Assembly: GCA_036703275.1 (NCBI GenBank)
Contig: DATNPK010000111.1
Location: forward strand, 124,001-188,000
From: Coleofasciculaceae cyanobacterium
GTDB taxonomy: Bacteria; Cyanobacteriota; Cyanobacteriia; Cyanobacteriales; Xenococcaceae
Direction of reading: 5' to 3'
Length of the DNA: 64,000 nucleotides
The notes under the pieces: generated by a model
What the model saw: the letters and a program-made list of their open reading frames with translations, nothing else
Databases searched by the model: none
Told to the model about the DNA's origin: nothing
Shown here: piece by piece, positions 1-10,086 of the stretch
Position numbering within the stretch: position 1 is the first letter of the stretch
How the letters are laid out: each line of letters begins with the position of its first letter
Translations under genes and position numbers: made by a program

Positions 1-2738
1 TTCAAAGGATTATCTTCAGGATCCATGTCTTTATTGGCGATCGCTTCGGCCTCTTGATAAATAGCCAGCATCGCATCGCAATAGCGATCTAGCTGTTCTT
101 TAGATTCACTTTCGGTAGGCTCGATCATCACTGTACCAATCACGGGCCAAGATACCGTTGGCGCATGAAAACCAAAATCCATCAATCTTTTGGCTACGTC
201 ATCAACTTCAATCCGCGCTCGTTTTTTCAGAGGGCGCAGATCGATGATACATTCGTGAGCGACAAAACCAGATTCTCCTTTAAATAACACCGAGTAACAG
301 GGTTCAAGACGCTTTGCCATATAGTTAGCGTTGAGAATTGCCACCTTGGTTGCCTGGGTCAAACCAGCTTCTCCCATCATGGCAATATACATCCAGGAAA
401 TAGTCAAAATACTGGCACTTCCCCAGGGAGCGGCCGAAATAGCACCGATAGGTTGGGCATCTTGAGCAGTTTTGGGTGTGGCAGGTAAAAAAGGTACTAA
501 ATGAGACATTACTCCGATGGGACCAACCCCTGGACCACCACCACCATGAGGAATACAGAAGGTTTTGTGGAGATTAAGGTGACAGACGTCTGCGCCAAAA
601 TCGCCAGGACGACATAAACCAACTTGAGCATTCATATTTGCTCCATCCATATAAACTTGTCCTGCGTACTGATGCACAATGGCACAGATGCTTTTAATTT
701 CCGCTTCAAACACCCCATGAGTTGAGGGATATGTCACCATCAGTGCCGCTAAATTAGCTTGATGCTTTTCGGCTTTGGTTTGTAAATCTTGCAGGTCAAT
801 ATTGCCAAAGCGATCGCATTTTACTGCCACCACCTTCATGCCACACATTACCGCACTGGCAGGGTTAGTGCCGTGAGCCGATTCAGGAATTAAACAAATA
901 TTACGATGTCCTTCTCCTCTGGATTGATGATATTGGCGAATTACCTGTAGTCCTGCATATTCTCCCTGCGAACCCGCATTAGGTTGTAAAGAGATACCTG
1001 CAAAACCCGTAATTTCTGCCAGCCATTCTTCTAGTTCAGCAAAAAGTTTTTGATAACCTTGAGCTTGTTCTAAAGGAGCAAAAGGATGAATATTGCCAAA
1101 TTCTGCCCAAGTCACGGGAATCATTTCCGCTGTAGCATTGAGCTTCATAGTGCAAGAACCCAGCGGAATCATCGAGGTAGTCAGGGATAAATCCTTGGTT
1201 TCTAGCTGATGTAAATAACGCAGAAGTTTAGTTTCTGAATGATAGCGATTAAATACTTCGTCTGTTAAATATTGACTAGTACGTAACTGCTGCTGAGCGA
1301 TAGTTGGCGATTGGTTAACCAGCAATTGTGCACAGTCAAAAGGTAAATCTGTATCTCCGGCAAAGATTTGCCACAGCTGAATAATATCTTGTTCGGTGGT
1401 AGTTTCATCTACAGAGATGCCGATCGCCTTGGTATCAAGCCAACGCAAATTTATTTGATTGTTGGCAGCAATTTTAAGAATATCCGCAGCGTTTTTAGCT
1501 CCTGTCTCGATTTCAATCGTGTCAAAGAAAGATTGGTTAACAACTTGATAACCTAGTTTTTCTAACCCAGTTGCCAAACTCGCTGTAAGTTGGTGTATTC
1601 TTTGAGCGATCGCTTTTATCCCAGCTGCACCATGATATACGGCGTACATAGACGCTATTACCGCCAATAGAACCTGAGCCGTACAAATATTGCTGGTGGC
1701 TTTTTCTCGACGAATATGCTGCTCTCTGGTTTGTAGTGCTAATCGCAAAGCAGGTTTCCCATGAACATCTTTGGAAACCCCCACGATACGTCCAGGAACT
1801 TGCCGTTGATATTTTTCCTTAGTAGCAAAATAGGCTGCATGAGGACCACCATAACCCAAGGGAACACCAAACCTTTGTGTGTTTCCTACCGCAATATCTG
1901 CCCCAAATTCTCCAGGAGGAGTTAAAAGCGTTAAGCTGAGAATATCTGCTGCTACAGTGGCTAAAGCTTTGGCTTCGTGTACCTGTTTAATAAAGGCACG
2001 GTAATCATTAATCGTGCCATTAGTAGCAGGATACTGTAATAGCGCGCCAAAAATCGGCGTAGAAAAATCGAAATTGGCATAGTCAGCCACAATTACTTCA
2101 ATATCTAAAGGTAAAGCGCGGGTTTTGACTACTTCTATGGTTTGAGGATGGCAAAGCGCATCAACAAAGAAAGCGTTAGCCTTGGTTTTACATAACCCAT
2201 AACTCATGCCCATGGCTTCGGCGGCGGCTGTCCCTTCATCCAATAAAGAAGAGTTAGCAATTTCTAAACCCGTCAGGTCAACAATCATGGTTTGATAATT
2301 GAGCAGTGCTTCTAATCTTCCTTGAGCAATTTCTGCCTGATAGGGAGTGTAGGAAGTATACCAGCCAGGATTTTCTAAGACATTACGCAAGATAACCGCA
2401 GGAGTGATGCAATTATAGTAACCTCTGCCAATAAAAGAGCGATATACTTGGTTTTGAGCTGCGATCGCTTTTAACTTAGCTAAGGCAGCCGACTCGCTTT
2501 GCGCTTCTGGCAACCGCAATGGTTTATTGAGACGAATTGCGGCGGGAACAGTCTGCTCGATCAATTCATCCAGACTAGCAATTCCCAATACCTGCAACAT
2601 TTGCTCAATTTGCTGCTGCCCTGGACCAATATGCCTTTGAGCAAACGTACTAGTATGTTGATTTAAAGAATTTTTATAATTAGAATTTGCCTCTGTCTCC
2701 AAAATTTTGGACTCTGTAGCAAAATTTAGATTAACCAT
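1..2738 (-). CDS. gcvP: Glycine dehydrogenase (decarboxylating), P protein, C-terminus off the window
   Basis: P protein of the glycine cleavage system. It decarboxylates glycine with PLP and passes the aminomethyl group to the lipoyl arm of GcvH; in cyanobacteria it serves photorespiratory glycine. About 912 codons are visible, starting [11 protein letters not shown]. The family is usually 950-980 residues, so roughly the last 60-70 lie beyond base 1. Near the N-terminus is the usual QRHIGP motif. Around residue 725 the PLP-lysine motif [18 protein letters not shown] reads clearly on the minus strand. gcvH lies 291 bases upstream in the same direction, so the two are probably co-regulated. 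No glycine riboswitch was recognised ahead of either gene. Confidence 0.96.
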   Translation of the reverse strand, partial: MVNLNFATESKILETEANSNYKNSLNQHTSTFAQRHIGPGQQQIEQMLQVLGIASLDELIEQTVPAAIRLNKPLRLPEAQSESAALAKLKAIAAQNQVYRSFIGRGYYNCITPAVILRNVLENPGWYTSYTPYQAEIAQGRLEALLNYQTMIVDLTGLEIANSSLLDEGTAAAEAMGMSYGLCKTKANAFFVDALCHPQTIEVVKTRALPLDIEVIVADYANFDFSTPIFGALLQYPATNGTINDYRAFIKQVHEAKALATVAADILSLTLLTPPGEFGADIAVGNTQRFGVPLGYGGPHAAYFATKEKYQRQVPGRIVGVSKDVHGKPALRLALQTREQHIRREKATSNICTAQVLLAVIASMYAVYHGAAGIKAIAQRIHQLTASLATGLEKLGYQVVNQSFFDTIEIETGAKNAADILKIAANNQINLRWLDTKAIGISVDETTTEQDIIQLWQIFAGDTDLPFDCAQLLVNQSPTIAQQQLRTSQYLTDEVFNRYHSETKLLRYLHQLETKDLSLTTSMIPLGSCTMKLNATAEMIPVTWAEFGNIHPFAPLEQAQGYQKLFAELEEWLAEITGFAGISLQPNAGSQGEYAGLQVIRQYHQSRGEGHRNICLIPESAHGTNPASAVMCGMKVVAVKCDRFGNIDLQDLQTKAEKHQANLAALMVTYPSTHGVFEAEIKSICAIVHQYAGQVYMDGANMNAQVGLCRPGDFGADVCHLNLHKTFCIPHGGGGPGVGPIGVMSHLVPFLPATPKTAQDAQPIGAISAAPWGSASILTISWMYIAMMGEAGLTQATKVAILNANYMAKRLEPCYSVLFKGESGFVAHECIIDLRPLKKRARIEVDDVAKRLMDFGFHAPTVSWPVIGTVMIEPTESESKEQLDRYCDAMLAIYQEAEAIANKDMDPEDNPL

Positions 2739-3029
2739 ACTATCTATTAAATTTGGCTTATAGGTAAAAAAAATGGTGGTTTATTGCCAGCAACCTGGCG
2801 CAACCACTTTTTTAGACGATTTGTAATAAAGGTTAACAAATTTTACCGATAAAAAGAGTAATTAATTTGTCAGCAAATGTCGTAATTGTTTTGCTTGATA
2901 AGCAAACACACCTTGGTAGCAAAACATAATTGGCTACAGAAATTTATAGAGCGAGCAGAACAAAATAATTGTTTAGTTAGATTAGCTAGAAGCTGAATGT
3001 ACGGCAATTCAAAAACTAGGTAAACCAAC

Positions 3030-3434
3030 TCATGATGATTCATCCATTCCTTCTACCTGAGCGCGATATTCCTTGGCAGAAAGAGCATCGGCTAATTCAT
3101 CATCAGGATCGCCAACTTTTACTTTGATCAACCAGCCTTCTCCATAAGGATCGTCGGCGAGAGTTTCTGGCGCATCAATTGCTGTTTCATTGCGCTCAAT
3201 TACTGTTCCCGACACTGGTGGATATAGATCTTCTACGGCTTTTACTGATTCAATTGTGCCTAAAGTTTCTCCTACTGCTACTGCATCACCAACTTCAGGA
3301 AGCTCTAAAAAGACTACATCTCCTAATTGATCGAGTGCAAAGGCACTAACTCCAATCGTAGCGATTTCACCATCAAAACGAACGTATTCGTGACTATCTA
3401 GGTATCTTAAATCTTCTGGATATTCTATCTCCAT
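3030..3434 (-). CDS. gcvH: Glycine cleavage system H protein
   Basis: Lipoyl carrier protein that shuttles the aminomethyl group between the P, T and L proteins. With the start chosen here it is 134 residues, normal for the family. The lipoylated lysine is K65 in the motif [12 protein letters not shown], and the biotinyl/lipoyl-type fold continues through GxGWLIKVK. The reading frame is open to an earlier ATG at 3458 (eight residues longer). I chose 3434 because AGAGG sits about seven bases before it and [11 protein letters not shown] is the usual beginning of cyanobacterial GcvH. It lies upstream of gcvP on the same strand. Confidence 0.95.
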   Translation of the reverse strand: MEIEYPEDLRYLDSHEYVRFDGEIATIGVSAFALDQLGDVVFLELPEVGDAVAVGETLGTIESVKAVEDLYPPVSGTVIERNETAIDAPETLADDPYGEGWLIKVKVGDPDDELADALSAKEYRAQVEGMDESS

Positions 3435-3777
3435 TCTTAACCTCTCAATCGTGAGCAAAATCTAGTTTACAACACCAGTACTTATTGCAGCGTTAAGTGT
3501 TGAATTTAAAATTTTTCTATCTTTAAGCACAAGCAGCTACCTAGAACTATCACACTAATGTGAAAGTACTTAATTGTGTGCTTAGAAGCAGATTACAGAA
3601 TATTAGGGGGTCTGTTTCCAGATAGTACTCTGCCTGTTTGCTCATTTCTAAGTTGACCAACGGTCCGTGCCGTCTCCGTCGTTTTATATGCCCTAAAGGA
3701 TATGCCCTAAAGGATTCCCTTCGGTCTCGGAGCGGTATGCTTTAGCACTAGCTTCGCGTGACGCGCTAGCTAATCCT
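3435..3777. other. Intergenic stretch upstream of gcvH, with start of repeat element
   Basis: No gene was recognised. The part nearest gcvH is AT-rich leader and promoter sequence without a clear conserved box. From about 3680 onward it merges into a GC-richer block of short palindromic modules (see the repeat entry). Confidence 0.5.
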
Positions 3778-3806
3778 TTAGGACGCGGAGCGGTATCCGT
3801 GATAGA
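3683..3806. repeat. Dispersed palindromic repeat, copy 1
   Basis: Block of short modules: TGCCCTAAAGGAT twice in tandem, then TCCCTTCGGTCTCG, GCTAGCTTCGCG-like palindromes and TCCTTTAGGACGCGGAGCGG. The same modules recur at 5886-6000 and 60538-60640. The block is clearly richer in GC than its surroundings. It runs into the C-terminal codons of the reading frame ending at 3778, supplying the last residues and the stop. Confidence 0.7.
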
Positions 3807-4631
3807 CGGCGGAGTAATCTGTGACTGGTTTGCCTTGACCATTAATCAAAAATGAGGTTGGCGATCGCAATTTAACTGCATTTTTCGTGTTACTTTTATC
3901 TTTGGCTACAAGTTTGAGATAATTATTTTGCTCGAGTTCAGCTAATTGTTCTCGATCGAGTTTAATTGAGCGATTGAGTCGTAAAATTTGGTCAAAATCG
4001 CCATCAGGCGCACCAGTAATTCGGTGGGCGATATATTGCTCTGAATCATCACCAAAAAGAATATATTCCGCTTTGGTGGGAGGAACTTTGGGCATACAAT
4101 TAGGATCGGCAAAATCACAAACGAAAATAGCCTGCTCAATTTTTACTTCTACTTCTGGATTATTGGAAATTAAGGGTATAGGACAAAATTTAGTTCCTCG
4201 CGAATTTTTACGCAAGCATTCTTCAATATCTCCGCGGTAAATTTGACCTTTAAATGATTTGAGCGAGCCATTTAAAAGTTTTGTTTTAGTGAAACCTTCA
4301 GTTGGCATTAATGTATATTCTTTCAGGGTGTTTTTTTCGCGATCGCTTAAATATATTTTCGTGGATCTTGCTCGCTTAAGCCGCTGAATTTTACTTGATA
4401 AATAGCTTGGAAATTGTGAGCTTTGCTAGGAGTATTGAGAAATGGTTTATGAGTAATATAAATTTGATTTTCCCCAAAAACTCTCATCCCGTGAACCAAA
4501 TCAGGATCTAGTTGGGAACTAGGACATTCTTGCTGACAAGGTTGAGAAGTTACTGGTTTAGATAGTAAGCCTACAATCGCCAAAATTGTTAAGCTGGTTA
4601 TTAAGATTAATTTGATAGCTTTTCTCATCAA
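3778..4631 (-). pseudogene. Frameshifted secreted protein of unknown function
   Basis: Two reading frames form one gene. The upstream part (4631-4347) starts MMRKAIKLILITSLTILAIV, a signal peptide, and continues with HGMRVFGENQIYITH, but stops after DPRKYI. The second part (frame of 4308-3778) is open upstream of its ATG and reads KIYLSDREKNTLKEYTLM across the junction. Adding one A to the AAAA run near 4353 would join them as DPRKIYLSDREKN. This looks like a single-base deletion. The tail SFKGQIYRGDIE resembles a cyanobacterial periplasmic family whose function I do not know. The final eight or so residues are encoded by the palindromic repeat. The gene may be dead, or a sequencing indel may be involved. 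Confidence 0.6.
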
Positions 4632-4883
4632 TAAGCTTTAGCATAATTATTTATTTATGTTTTATTTTTTACCATTAATACAGCCTAAAAATAAAATAAT
4701 ATTAGTTTAATCCCCAAGCTTGTAGTCGAGAGAAGCGGTTTACAGGGCAAATTAGCGTTGAGTTCAAAACTCGATTGAGAAATGCGATCGCAACTTTGGG
4801 TGCAGCTCTTTGCAAGAGCCAATTGTAGTTAAAATAATACCAGCCATAGTTTTACCTCAAATTACTAAAGCGATCTCTAGTTC

Positions 4884-5363
4884 TCAACAGGTTAAATTTT
4901 TTTCCATAAATACAGTACAGAGACTATCGTTGTACCGTTCAATTGCAAAGAAACCTAATTTTTTATAAAAATTTAGAGCTTGCAGTTGATTTTTCTCATT
5001 AGCTAAATCAAGCCTTACTTTTTGATATTTTTCTTTTCTGGCAAAATCGAAGAGTATTTGTGCCATTTTCTGACCTAATCCTTGTCCTCGATATGGTTTG
5101 AGAAACCACATTCGCTTAAGTTCGCAGATATCACGACTAAGTTGCCGAATTGCTCCAGTACCTACAACTTGCTCTCTATCAACTAAAACCAGAAATAAAC
5201 CTCTGTTGTCAAAATAGTCTGATTTGACATTACTAATATCAGACATTGAATCAATACGTTTCAAATCTGTTGCTGATAATGTCCCCTGCCAAATTTCTAA
5301 ACTAATGATGACAATTTGTGCCTGTTCAATTTGATGTTCCTCGATCGGTTTAATTACAACCAT
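4884..5363 (-). CDS. GNAT family N-acetyltransferase
   Basis: 159-residue GCN5-related acetyltransferase, cytoplasmic; transfers acetyl from acetyl-CoA to an unidentified amine. The CoA pyrophosphate-binding loop is visible as YRGQGLGQKM (residues 91-100), preceded by the strand ICELKRMWFLKP and followed by the helix and ALNFYKKLGF near the C-terminus. Length is normal. Neighbours are remnants and give no clue to the substrate. Confidence 0.85.
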   Translation of the reverse strand: MVVIKPIEEHQIEQAQIVIISLEIWQGTLSATDLKRIDSMSDISNVKSDYFDNRGLFLVLVDREQVVGTGAIRQLSRDICELKRMWFLKPYRGQGLGQKMAQILFDFARKEKYQKVRLDLANEKNQLQALNFYKKLGFFAIERYNDSLCTVFMEKNLTC

Positions 5364-5393
5364 TGATTGAATATCTGCCTGTGTTCCTAACTC

Positions 5394-5480
5394 TTAGAGT
5401 TTGATTGATAAACCCAAATTGCATATTATTTCACTATCAACTAGTGTGTCATCGCAATCGAAAATCACACATTCAATCAT
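5394..5480 (-). pseudogene. HAD hydrolase N-terminal remnant
   Basis: A 28-codon minus-strand frame beginning MIECVIFDCDDTLVDSE, the unmistakable first motif (DxDDT/GT) of a HAD-family phosphatase. It ends at a stop soon after, with no cap or later motifs downstream. It is best read as the truncated start of a lost HAD hydrolase gene. The GNAT gene begins just beyond it on the same strand. Confidence 0.6.
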
Positions 5481-5977
5481 AAAAATACTATTTAACTGCT
5501 GTTAAGGTCATCTCTATATTTTTAATTAAATTAATATAAATTTCGCTTTCTTTAAGTAAAAGCTCTACCTTGTGTTTGCCATTCAAGATTTAGCCGTTTG
5601 GAAAACCTACTTAATCCTACAGATGTTATGGGACGAACATGAGTCGGATCGTGAAAAAAGCGCTCGCTACGATGATGACGTTTGACTCCACACCGTAGAT
5701 TTAAGCACCTGTTAACCATTTTTGTTGACACCTGAAAGTTTTTCTATTTTTTTGAGGTATATTAAGCGATCGCTATTTTCTATTTTCTTACACTTACCCT
5801 AAATTAATTACCACTCTGTTGCTATAGTTGTGAACGCGGAATTAGAGATATAATTCTTACATATTTCTTACTTTTGTCAGATTCCCTGCCGTCCTAAAGG
5901 ACGACGCGAAGGACGCGCCTCCAGGCGCTAATGCTTTAGGGCATATGCCCTAAAGGATACCGCTCCGCGACGCGAAG
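5481..5977. other. Non-coding stretch with second repeat copy
   Basis: No intact gene. On the minus strand about 32 codons ending near 5508 are open without a start and may be gene debris. The right third holds repeat copy 2. Confidence 0.45.
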
Positions 5978-6000
5978 CTAGTCCTTTAGGGCATATGCCT
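5886..6000. repeat. Dispersed palindromic repeat, copy 2
   Basis: Contains GTCCTAAAGGACGACGCG, ATGCCCTAAAGGATACCGCT and AGTCCTTTAGGGCATATGCC. These are rearranged versions of the modules in copy 1. It overlaps the 3' end of the GST-like remnant and supplies its last codons (AQAYALKD). Confidence 0.7.
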
Positions 6001-6205
6001 GAGCGTTAGTCATAAAACCGAACTTTTCTTGAGGTTTACTACTATTAGATTTAGTTTGTTGACAGACTTGTTTTTGCATCAGGCGATCGCGCCATTTCTC
6101 AATTTGCTGAATTTGACTTAGATCGAAACCTAATTTAGCAACTAATAAAGCGATCGGAACACGACGGGGTAAAGGAGAAAGGGGATTGCAATAAAATTTC
6201 AACAT
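5978..6205 (-). pseudogene. Glutathione S-transferase N-terminal remnant
   Basis: 75 codons starting MLKFYCNPLSPLPRRV, which matches the thioredoxin-like N-terminus of bacterial GSTs (LKFYxxPLSPxxRRV). The rest (IALLVAKLGFDLSQIQQ...) does not continue the thioredoxin fold, and the final codons come from the palindromic repeat. The remnant of the GST C-terminal domain lies just upstream at 6252-6521, so the order is scrambled. It could be a small expressed protein, but a scrambled remnant is more likely. Confidence 0.45.
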
Positions 6206-6251
6206 GATTTATTAATTACTAATTACTGTTCGGGCAATTCACGGATTACCA

Positions 6252-6521
6252 CTACTGTCTATGTTCTCGATACATACGCATAACTAATTTACCTGCTGGT
6301 GTTGTCCGTAATTCTTCGATTATCGCAACCATTTCTGGGGGAAGTTTTGACAATTGATCATCATAAACGGGATGATATTCTGGGCAGATAACGGGAGAAG
6401 CGAGGGCAGCAAAAGTGATGTCTGTTGAGGATAAGCAATCGCCAACTAGATATTGTGATATAAATTCATGTTTTCCTCTCAAAATAATCATTTTTTGCCA
6501 GCAGCACTTACAAAAAACCAC
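6252..6521 (-). pseudogene. Glutathione S-transferase C-terminal domain remnant
   Basis: 89 codons with the helical C-terminal GST signature YLVGDCLSSTDITFAALASP followed by a TPAGKLVMRMYREHR end, which resembles full-length GSTs of about 230 residues. The N-terminal thioredoxin domain is missing in front of it. Instead the frame opens within the last codons of the thioesterase gene upstream (shared base 6521). Likely non-functional. Confidence 0.5.
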
Positions 6522-6928
6522 TAATATTGGGTGTAAATCTCTTTAAATTCTTCGGGGATAGCGATCGCACGCCTAGTTTCTAAACTAATAAAAAATCCCA
6601 CTTGCGTCGCGGTAGCAGCTATTTCTTGTCCCAGACATATCTCGGCTTGTACACTACAGCGTAAACGCCCCAATTGAGACATCCACATTTTGCCCACAGG
6701 GCGATCGCCTAAGTGCAAAGCCTTCTGGTATTTGATTTGGGTTGAGTTAATAATTGGACAGTAACCCTTTGCCATTAATTGTTCTATCGGGAAATGAGAC
6801 TCTAGCATTTTCAGTCGTAAGTCTTCTAACCAGCGAATATAAACAATATTGCTTACAATTCCTGCAAAATCGATGTCATAGGTTTTTATTGCTAATTCTA
6901 GGCTTATTTCTAAAGGTTTTGCTTTCAT
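6521..6928 (-). CDS. Acyl-CoA thioesterase, 4HBT hotdog family
   Basis: 135-residue single hotdog-fold protein of the YbgC/4-hydroxybenzoyl-CoA thioesterase type, hydrolysing an acyl-CoA or acyl-ACP thioester. The catalytic helix region YDIDFAGIVSNIVYIRWLED (residues 17-36) holds the conserved Asp. The central strands continue as QIKYQKALHLGD. Substrate is unknown. A perfect TetR-type palindrome lies 24 bases upstream of its start, between it and the TetR gene on the same strand, so it is probably repressed by that regulator. It overlaps the GST remnant by one base at its end. Confidence 0.85.
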   Translation of the reverse strand: MKAKPLEISLELAIKTYDIDFAGIVSNIVYIRWLEDLRLKMLESHFPIEQLMAKGYCPIINSTQIKYQKALHLGDRPVGKMWMSQLGRLRCSVQAEICLGQEIAATATQVGFFISLETRRAIAIPEEFKEIYTQY

Positions 6929-6951
6929 TTGAGATTAATAATTCTATTTAC

Positions 6952-6965
6952 AGACCGATCGGTCT
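6952..6965. promoter_or_regulatory. TetR operator, perfect 14-bp palindrome
   Basis: AGACCGATCGGTCT is a perfect inverted repeat between the TetR gene and the thioesterase gene. A near copy (12 of 14 bases) lies upstream of the TetR gene at 7690-7703. The classical reading is an operator for the adjacent TetR repressor. Binding itself is inference. Confidence 0.7.
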
Positions 6966-6994
6966 TTTTGAAGTCAAAAAAATTTAATGGCGTT

Positions 6995-7585
6995 TTACAC
7001 CAGAGTATTCTGAATGTACTTTTGCAGATGGGCGATCGCTCTTTGTAAATGAACAGGATTTTTTTCTAGCTGACTCATCATAATCGCTCCTTCAATATTA
7101 CAGATAATAATCGTGGCGACGGTATCGGGTTCTATGGTTGCGGGTATTTCTCCCTTTTTGATACCCTTATTGATAATGCGCACAATTAAATTACGCCAAT
7201 TATTAATAGCTGCGATCGCGCGATCGCGTAAAGGGGAATCAGTATCATCAGCTTCAATCGCCGTATTTAAAATCGGGCATCCACCGACAATTGGCGGCGT
7301 TTCAACGTAAGCTAAATAGCCCGATACTAATGCCTGTAGTCTTTCAATCGCATTACGTTTAGTTTTCACGGCACTCCAAACTTTTTGACTCATTTTTGCG
7401 ACTGCATAGTCAAACGCAGCTATAGCCAGTTCATCCTTACTTTTGAAATGGTTGTAAATCCCTCCTTTTTTTAAGCCAGTTGCCTGCATAATATCCGCAA
7501 TCGAAGAACCTGCATAACCTTTCTGGTTAAACAACTCTGCTGCTTGCTCGATTATACGAGCTTTGGTTTGCTGTGCTTTAGACAT
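6995..7585 (-). CDS. TetR/AcrR family transcriptional regulator
   Basis: About 196 residues from MSKAQQTKARIIEQ; an in-frame ATG at 7603 would add six residues. The N-terminal helix-turn-helix is clear: ELFNQKGYAGSSIADI then ATGLKKGGIYNHFKSKDEL. The C-terminal ligand-binding domain is of the TetR_C type found in YxaF/AcuR-like regulators, with GGCPILNTAIEADD. Matching palindromes flank the gene, so autoregulation plus control of the thioesterase is likely. The inducer is unknown. Confidence 0.9.
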   Translation of the reverse strand: MSKAQQTKARIIEQAAELFNQKGYAGSSIADIMQATGLKKGGIYNHFKSKDELAIAAFDYAVAKMSQKVWSAVKTKRNAIERLQALVSGYLAYVETPPIVGGCPILNTAIEADDTDSPLRDRAIAAINNWRNLIVRIINKGIKKGEIPATIEPDTVATIIICNIEGAIMMSQLEKNPVHLQRAIAHLQKYIQNTLV

Positions 7586-7689
7586 TATTTTTACTGTTAA
7601 CAATTAACACTAAGTAACAGCAAGTGCTTTGCTTGTAGTATTAGTCTCAGATATTTTCTCCTAATTAATTAAACTGACAGCTATTTTTA

Positions 7690-7703
7690 AGACCGTTCGG
7701 TTT
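7690..7703. promoter_or_regulatory. Second TetR operator-like palindrome
   Basis: AGACCGTTCGGTTT, with perfect half-sites ACCG-N2-CGGT, matches the palindrome at 6952 in 12 of 14 positions. It sits about 105 bases upstream of the TetR start, in the promoter region of that gene, consistent with autorepression. Confidence 0.6.
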
Positions 7704-7914
7704 GTAATAACACAATAACATCAGATTTGATCGACATCAAATATTTGAAGCTTAAGAAAAGCAGTTGACTAATTCTTCAAGGAGTACTATATTACTAGTT
7801 AAGTTGACAATTCCTATAGATGACTCTAATTAGGGACTATGCTGGTTGTAGGCTAGTTCCCTTTTCTATCTTTTTGCAAGTTTACAGGCAATATTATTAC
7901 AATACTTTTGTGAT
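7704..7914. other. Intergenic stretch downstream of the monooxygenase remnant
   Basis: No gene recognised. An imperfect hairpin (AGGGACTA ... TAGTTCCCT) near 7833-7863 is followed by T-rich sequence on the plus strand and may act as a terminator. Confidence 0.4.
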
Positions 7915-9354
7915 TCAATTTAAACCAAAATTACGACTCAAGCTTTCTATGTCACGACTATAAACCACGTCACTATAATCTTCCCATTTTTCTTGTGACC
8001 AATTGTGATTGTGCATGGTGGCGTCTTGAACCTGTTCGATTAAAGGACGACGAAGCTGTTCGTATTTGCTAAATTGCTGAGAAATAATTTCTCGATTATC
8101 CAAAGCATTATGATGAATAATATTGGCGATCGCTGTACCGATTATGGCAGCATCTTCTAAACCCTGATTAGCTCCTTGTGCAGCAAAAGGAGGCATTCCA
8201 TGAGCAGCATCTCCTACCAAAACCAATCGCTCACTACTCCAAATTCGTTGAGAACTAGGGATATTTGCAGGGTGAATATAGTAAGGTCGATGAATTAATG
8301 TTTGAGGAGAGGATAATCTAACTACCTGGGCAAAAATAGCAGGAAAATTCGCCTTGGTTAAAATATCTACTGCTAAATTTATAATTGCTTCGGGTAATTT
8401 ATTTTGGAGTGAATTTAAGCTCAAAGGAGCATGGAATAAATAACCAAGGGCATTTTTAGCTTTTCTAATTAAGATCAACCGAGGTGACTCAATATTGCGA
8501 GATTGAAGTTGAGGAGAATCATTTCGTAACGTGACTACCATATCACCTTGAAAATATTTGTCTTCTAACTGTTGCATTATCTCATTAGATACATCATCGA
8601 TTTGCAAACAACCAATTGCGGCAAAACCAGAATATTGCGCTTTTGCCCATTGGCTTAAATCTGAATTTTCGTAAATTAGCTGACGAAGTGTCGAATTAAT
8701 TCCATCTGCTGCTACAACCAACTTAGCCTGAAATTGGTGATGGTCAGCCATTTCCCGATCGGAAAACTGATAAGAATTAGTATCTGTTGTCTTGTCTGAT
8801 ATTTGTGTTTCCCAATGAGCGAAAGGATTAGAAGAGACTTCATTATTGGAAACACAGTTTACTAGTATCGAGCTAGCTTCTTGAACGACATTTACACAAC
8901 GATGATTGGCTTTAACTATTTCTGGTGGAAGTAAATTTCTCAAGTTAGTTTGTAAACGATACCAAGGAATTGATACTCTTCCTTCTCCATATCGGTTATA
9001 CCAAAAGTCAAAATCTAAAGGAATTTAGCGAACAACTTTACCCTGCAAGTTTTTTTGACGCCAAAATCTTTTTTGAGTCGCTTTTTTTTCTTTGCCCTCG
9101 CTATTGTGGCGACGAGCTTGAATAAATTCTAAACCTGTTGTTTTTATTTGCTGATAAGCATCTTCATTGATATACTTGAGTGCTTTTAAACCGTTGGGCA
9201 AAATATCAACTACTTGCCCCGTTTGCCGAAAACTACGAGTTTGGTCGATTATCAAGATATTATCTATGCCACGTTGAAGTAGAGCGATCGCTGTGGCCAA
9301 TCCTACTGGACCTGCACCAACAATCAAAACATCGTAGATTTGGTTTAAACTCAT
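7915..9354 (-). pseudogene. FAD-dependent monooxygenase with an internal stop codon
   Basis: FAD-binding aromatic-ring-type hydroxylase. The Rossmann start is DVLIVGAGPVGLATAIALLQ (GxGxxG) and the second FAD motif is GDAAHGMPPFAAQGANQGLEDA. The frame from 9354 hits one TAA at 9025-9027, then stays open in the same frame to 7915. The sequence across the stop is GKVVR-stop-IPLDFDFWYNRYGEGR, which is uninterrupted family-like protein, so a single sense codon became TAA. Total would be about 479 codons. The first part alone (110 residues) lacks the active site, so the gene is presumably dead unless the stop is read through or is a sequence error. An in-frame start at 9378 adds eight residues. Confidence 0.8.
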
Positions 9355-9381
9355 GCTATTTTCTTTAAAAGCCGCCATTCT

Positions 9382-10014
9382 TTATTTGGCGATCACAGTT
9401 CCTAAAACGCAAGCTCGCTCTAGGTTCGCCCCATCGATATTACTACCTTCTAGTTCAGCACAGAGTAAGTTTGCCCCCGTTAAATTTGCCCCAGCTAAGT
9501 TTGCGCCCCGTAAGTCGGTTTCTTCTAAGTTGCTTTCGCTCAGGTTTGCACCCTGGAGATCTGCCTGAGATAAATTTGCTCCCTTAAGATTAGCACTGTT
9601 AAGATTTACCCCCCGTAAATCTGTACCACGCAAGTCTACTCCCTTGAGATTTACCCCTGTTAAATTTGCTCCGCTTAAGAATGCTCCAGATAAAGAAGCC
9701 TGGGCCAATTTAGCCCCCATTAAATTTGCTCCTCTCAGGTTGCTACCGCGTAAGTCGGCACTACTTAAATCTGCCTGCATTAAGTTTGCACCCAAAAGGT
9801 TCGCCCGCAAATCTGTAAGTTTTAAATCTGCGCCCAACAGGTTTGCTCCATCTAATCTTGCTCCTTTGAGGTTAGAGCGAGAAAAATCTACTCCAACCAA
9901 ATTTGCTCCAGCTAAATTAATTTTTTCTAGCTGGCAGTCAGTCAAATCTTCATCTTCTAAATCTATCCCGGGAAAATGCTTTTCTTGTCCTGCGCGGATG
10001 GTATCTACGGTCAT
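9382..10014 (-). CDS. Pentapeptide repeat protein
   Basis: 210 residues. From about residue 17 to 205 it is almost entirely A(N/D)LxG-type pentapeptides (for example LTDLRANLLGANLMQADLSS), which form a right-handed quadrilateral beta helix. There is no signal peptide or membrane segment, so it is likely cytosolic. Cyanobacteria have many such proteins; few have known functions and this one cannot be assigned. The strongly repetitive DNA leaves an open frame on the other strand that is not a gene. Confidence 0.9.
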   Translation of the reverse strand: MTVDTIRAGQEKHFPGIDLEDEDLTDCQLEKINLAGANLVGVDFSRSNLKGARLDGANLLGADLKLTDLRANLLGANLMQADLSSADLRGSNLRGANLMGAKLAQASLSGAFLSGANLTGVNLKGVDLRGTDLRGVNLNSANLKGANLSQADLQGANLSESNLEETDLRGANLAGANLTGANLLCAELEGSNIDGANLERACVLGTVIAK

Positions 10015-10086
10015 TATTTACGTTTAAGTTTTTGGTTAAAAATGAATTTTATTGTATGAGCTATCAGCTATCAACTTTTAAAGAAT

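Noticed and set aside
9353-10027. Plus-strand frames with repeated FAP/KFAPxxxAP motifs
   Set aside because: They are the antisense of the pentapeptide-repeat gene; the periodic DNA keeps the opposite frame open.
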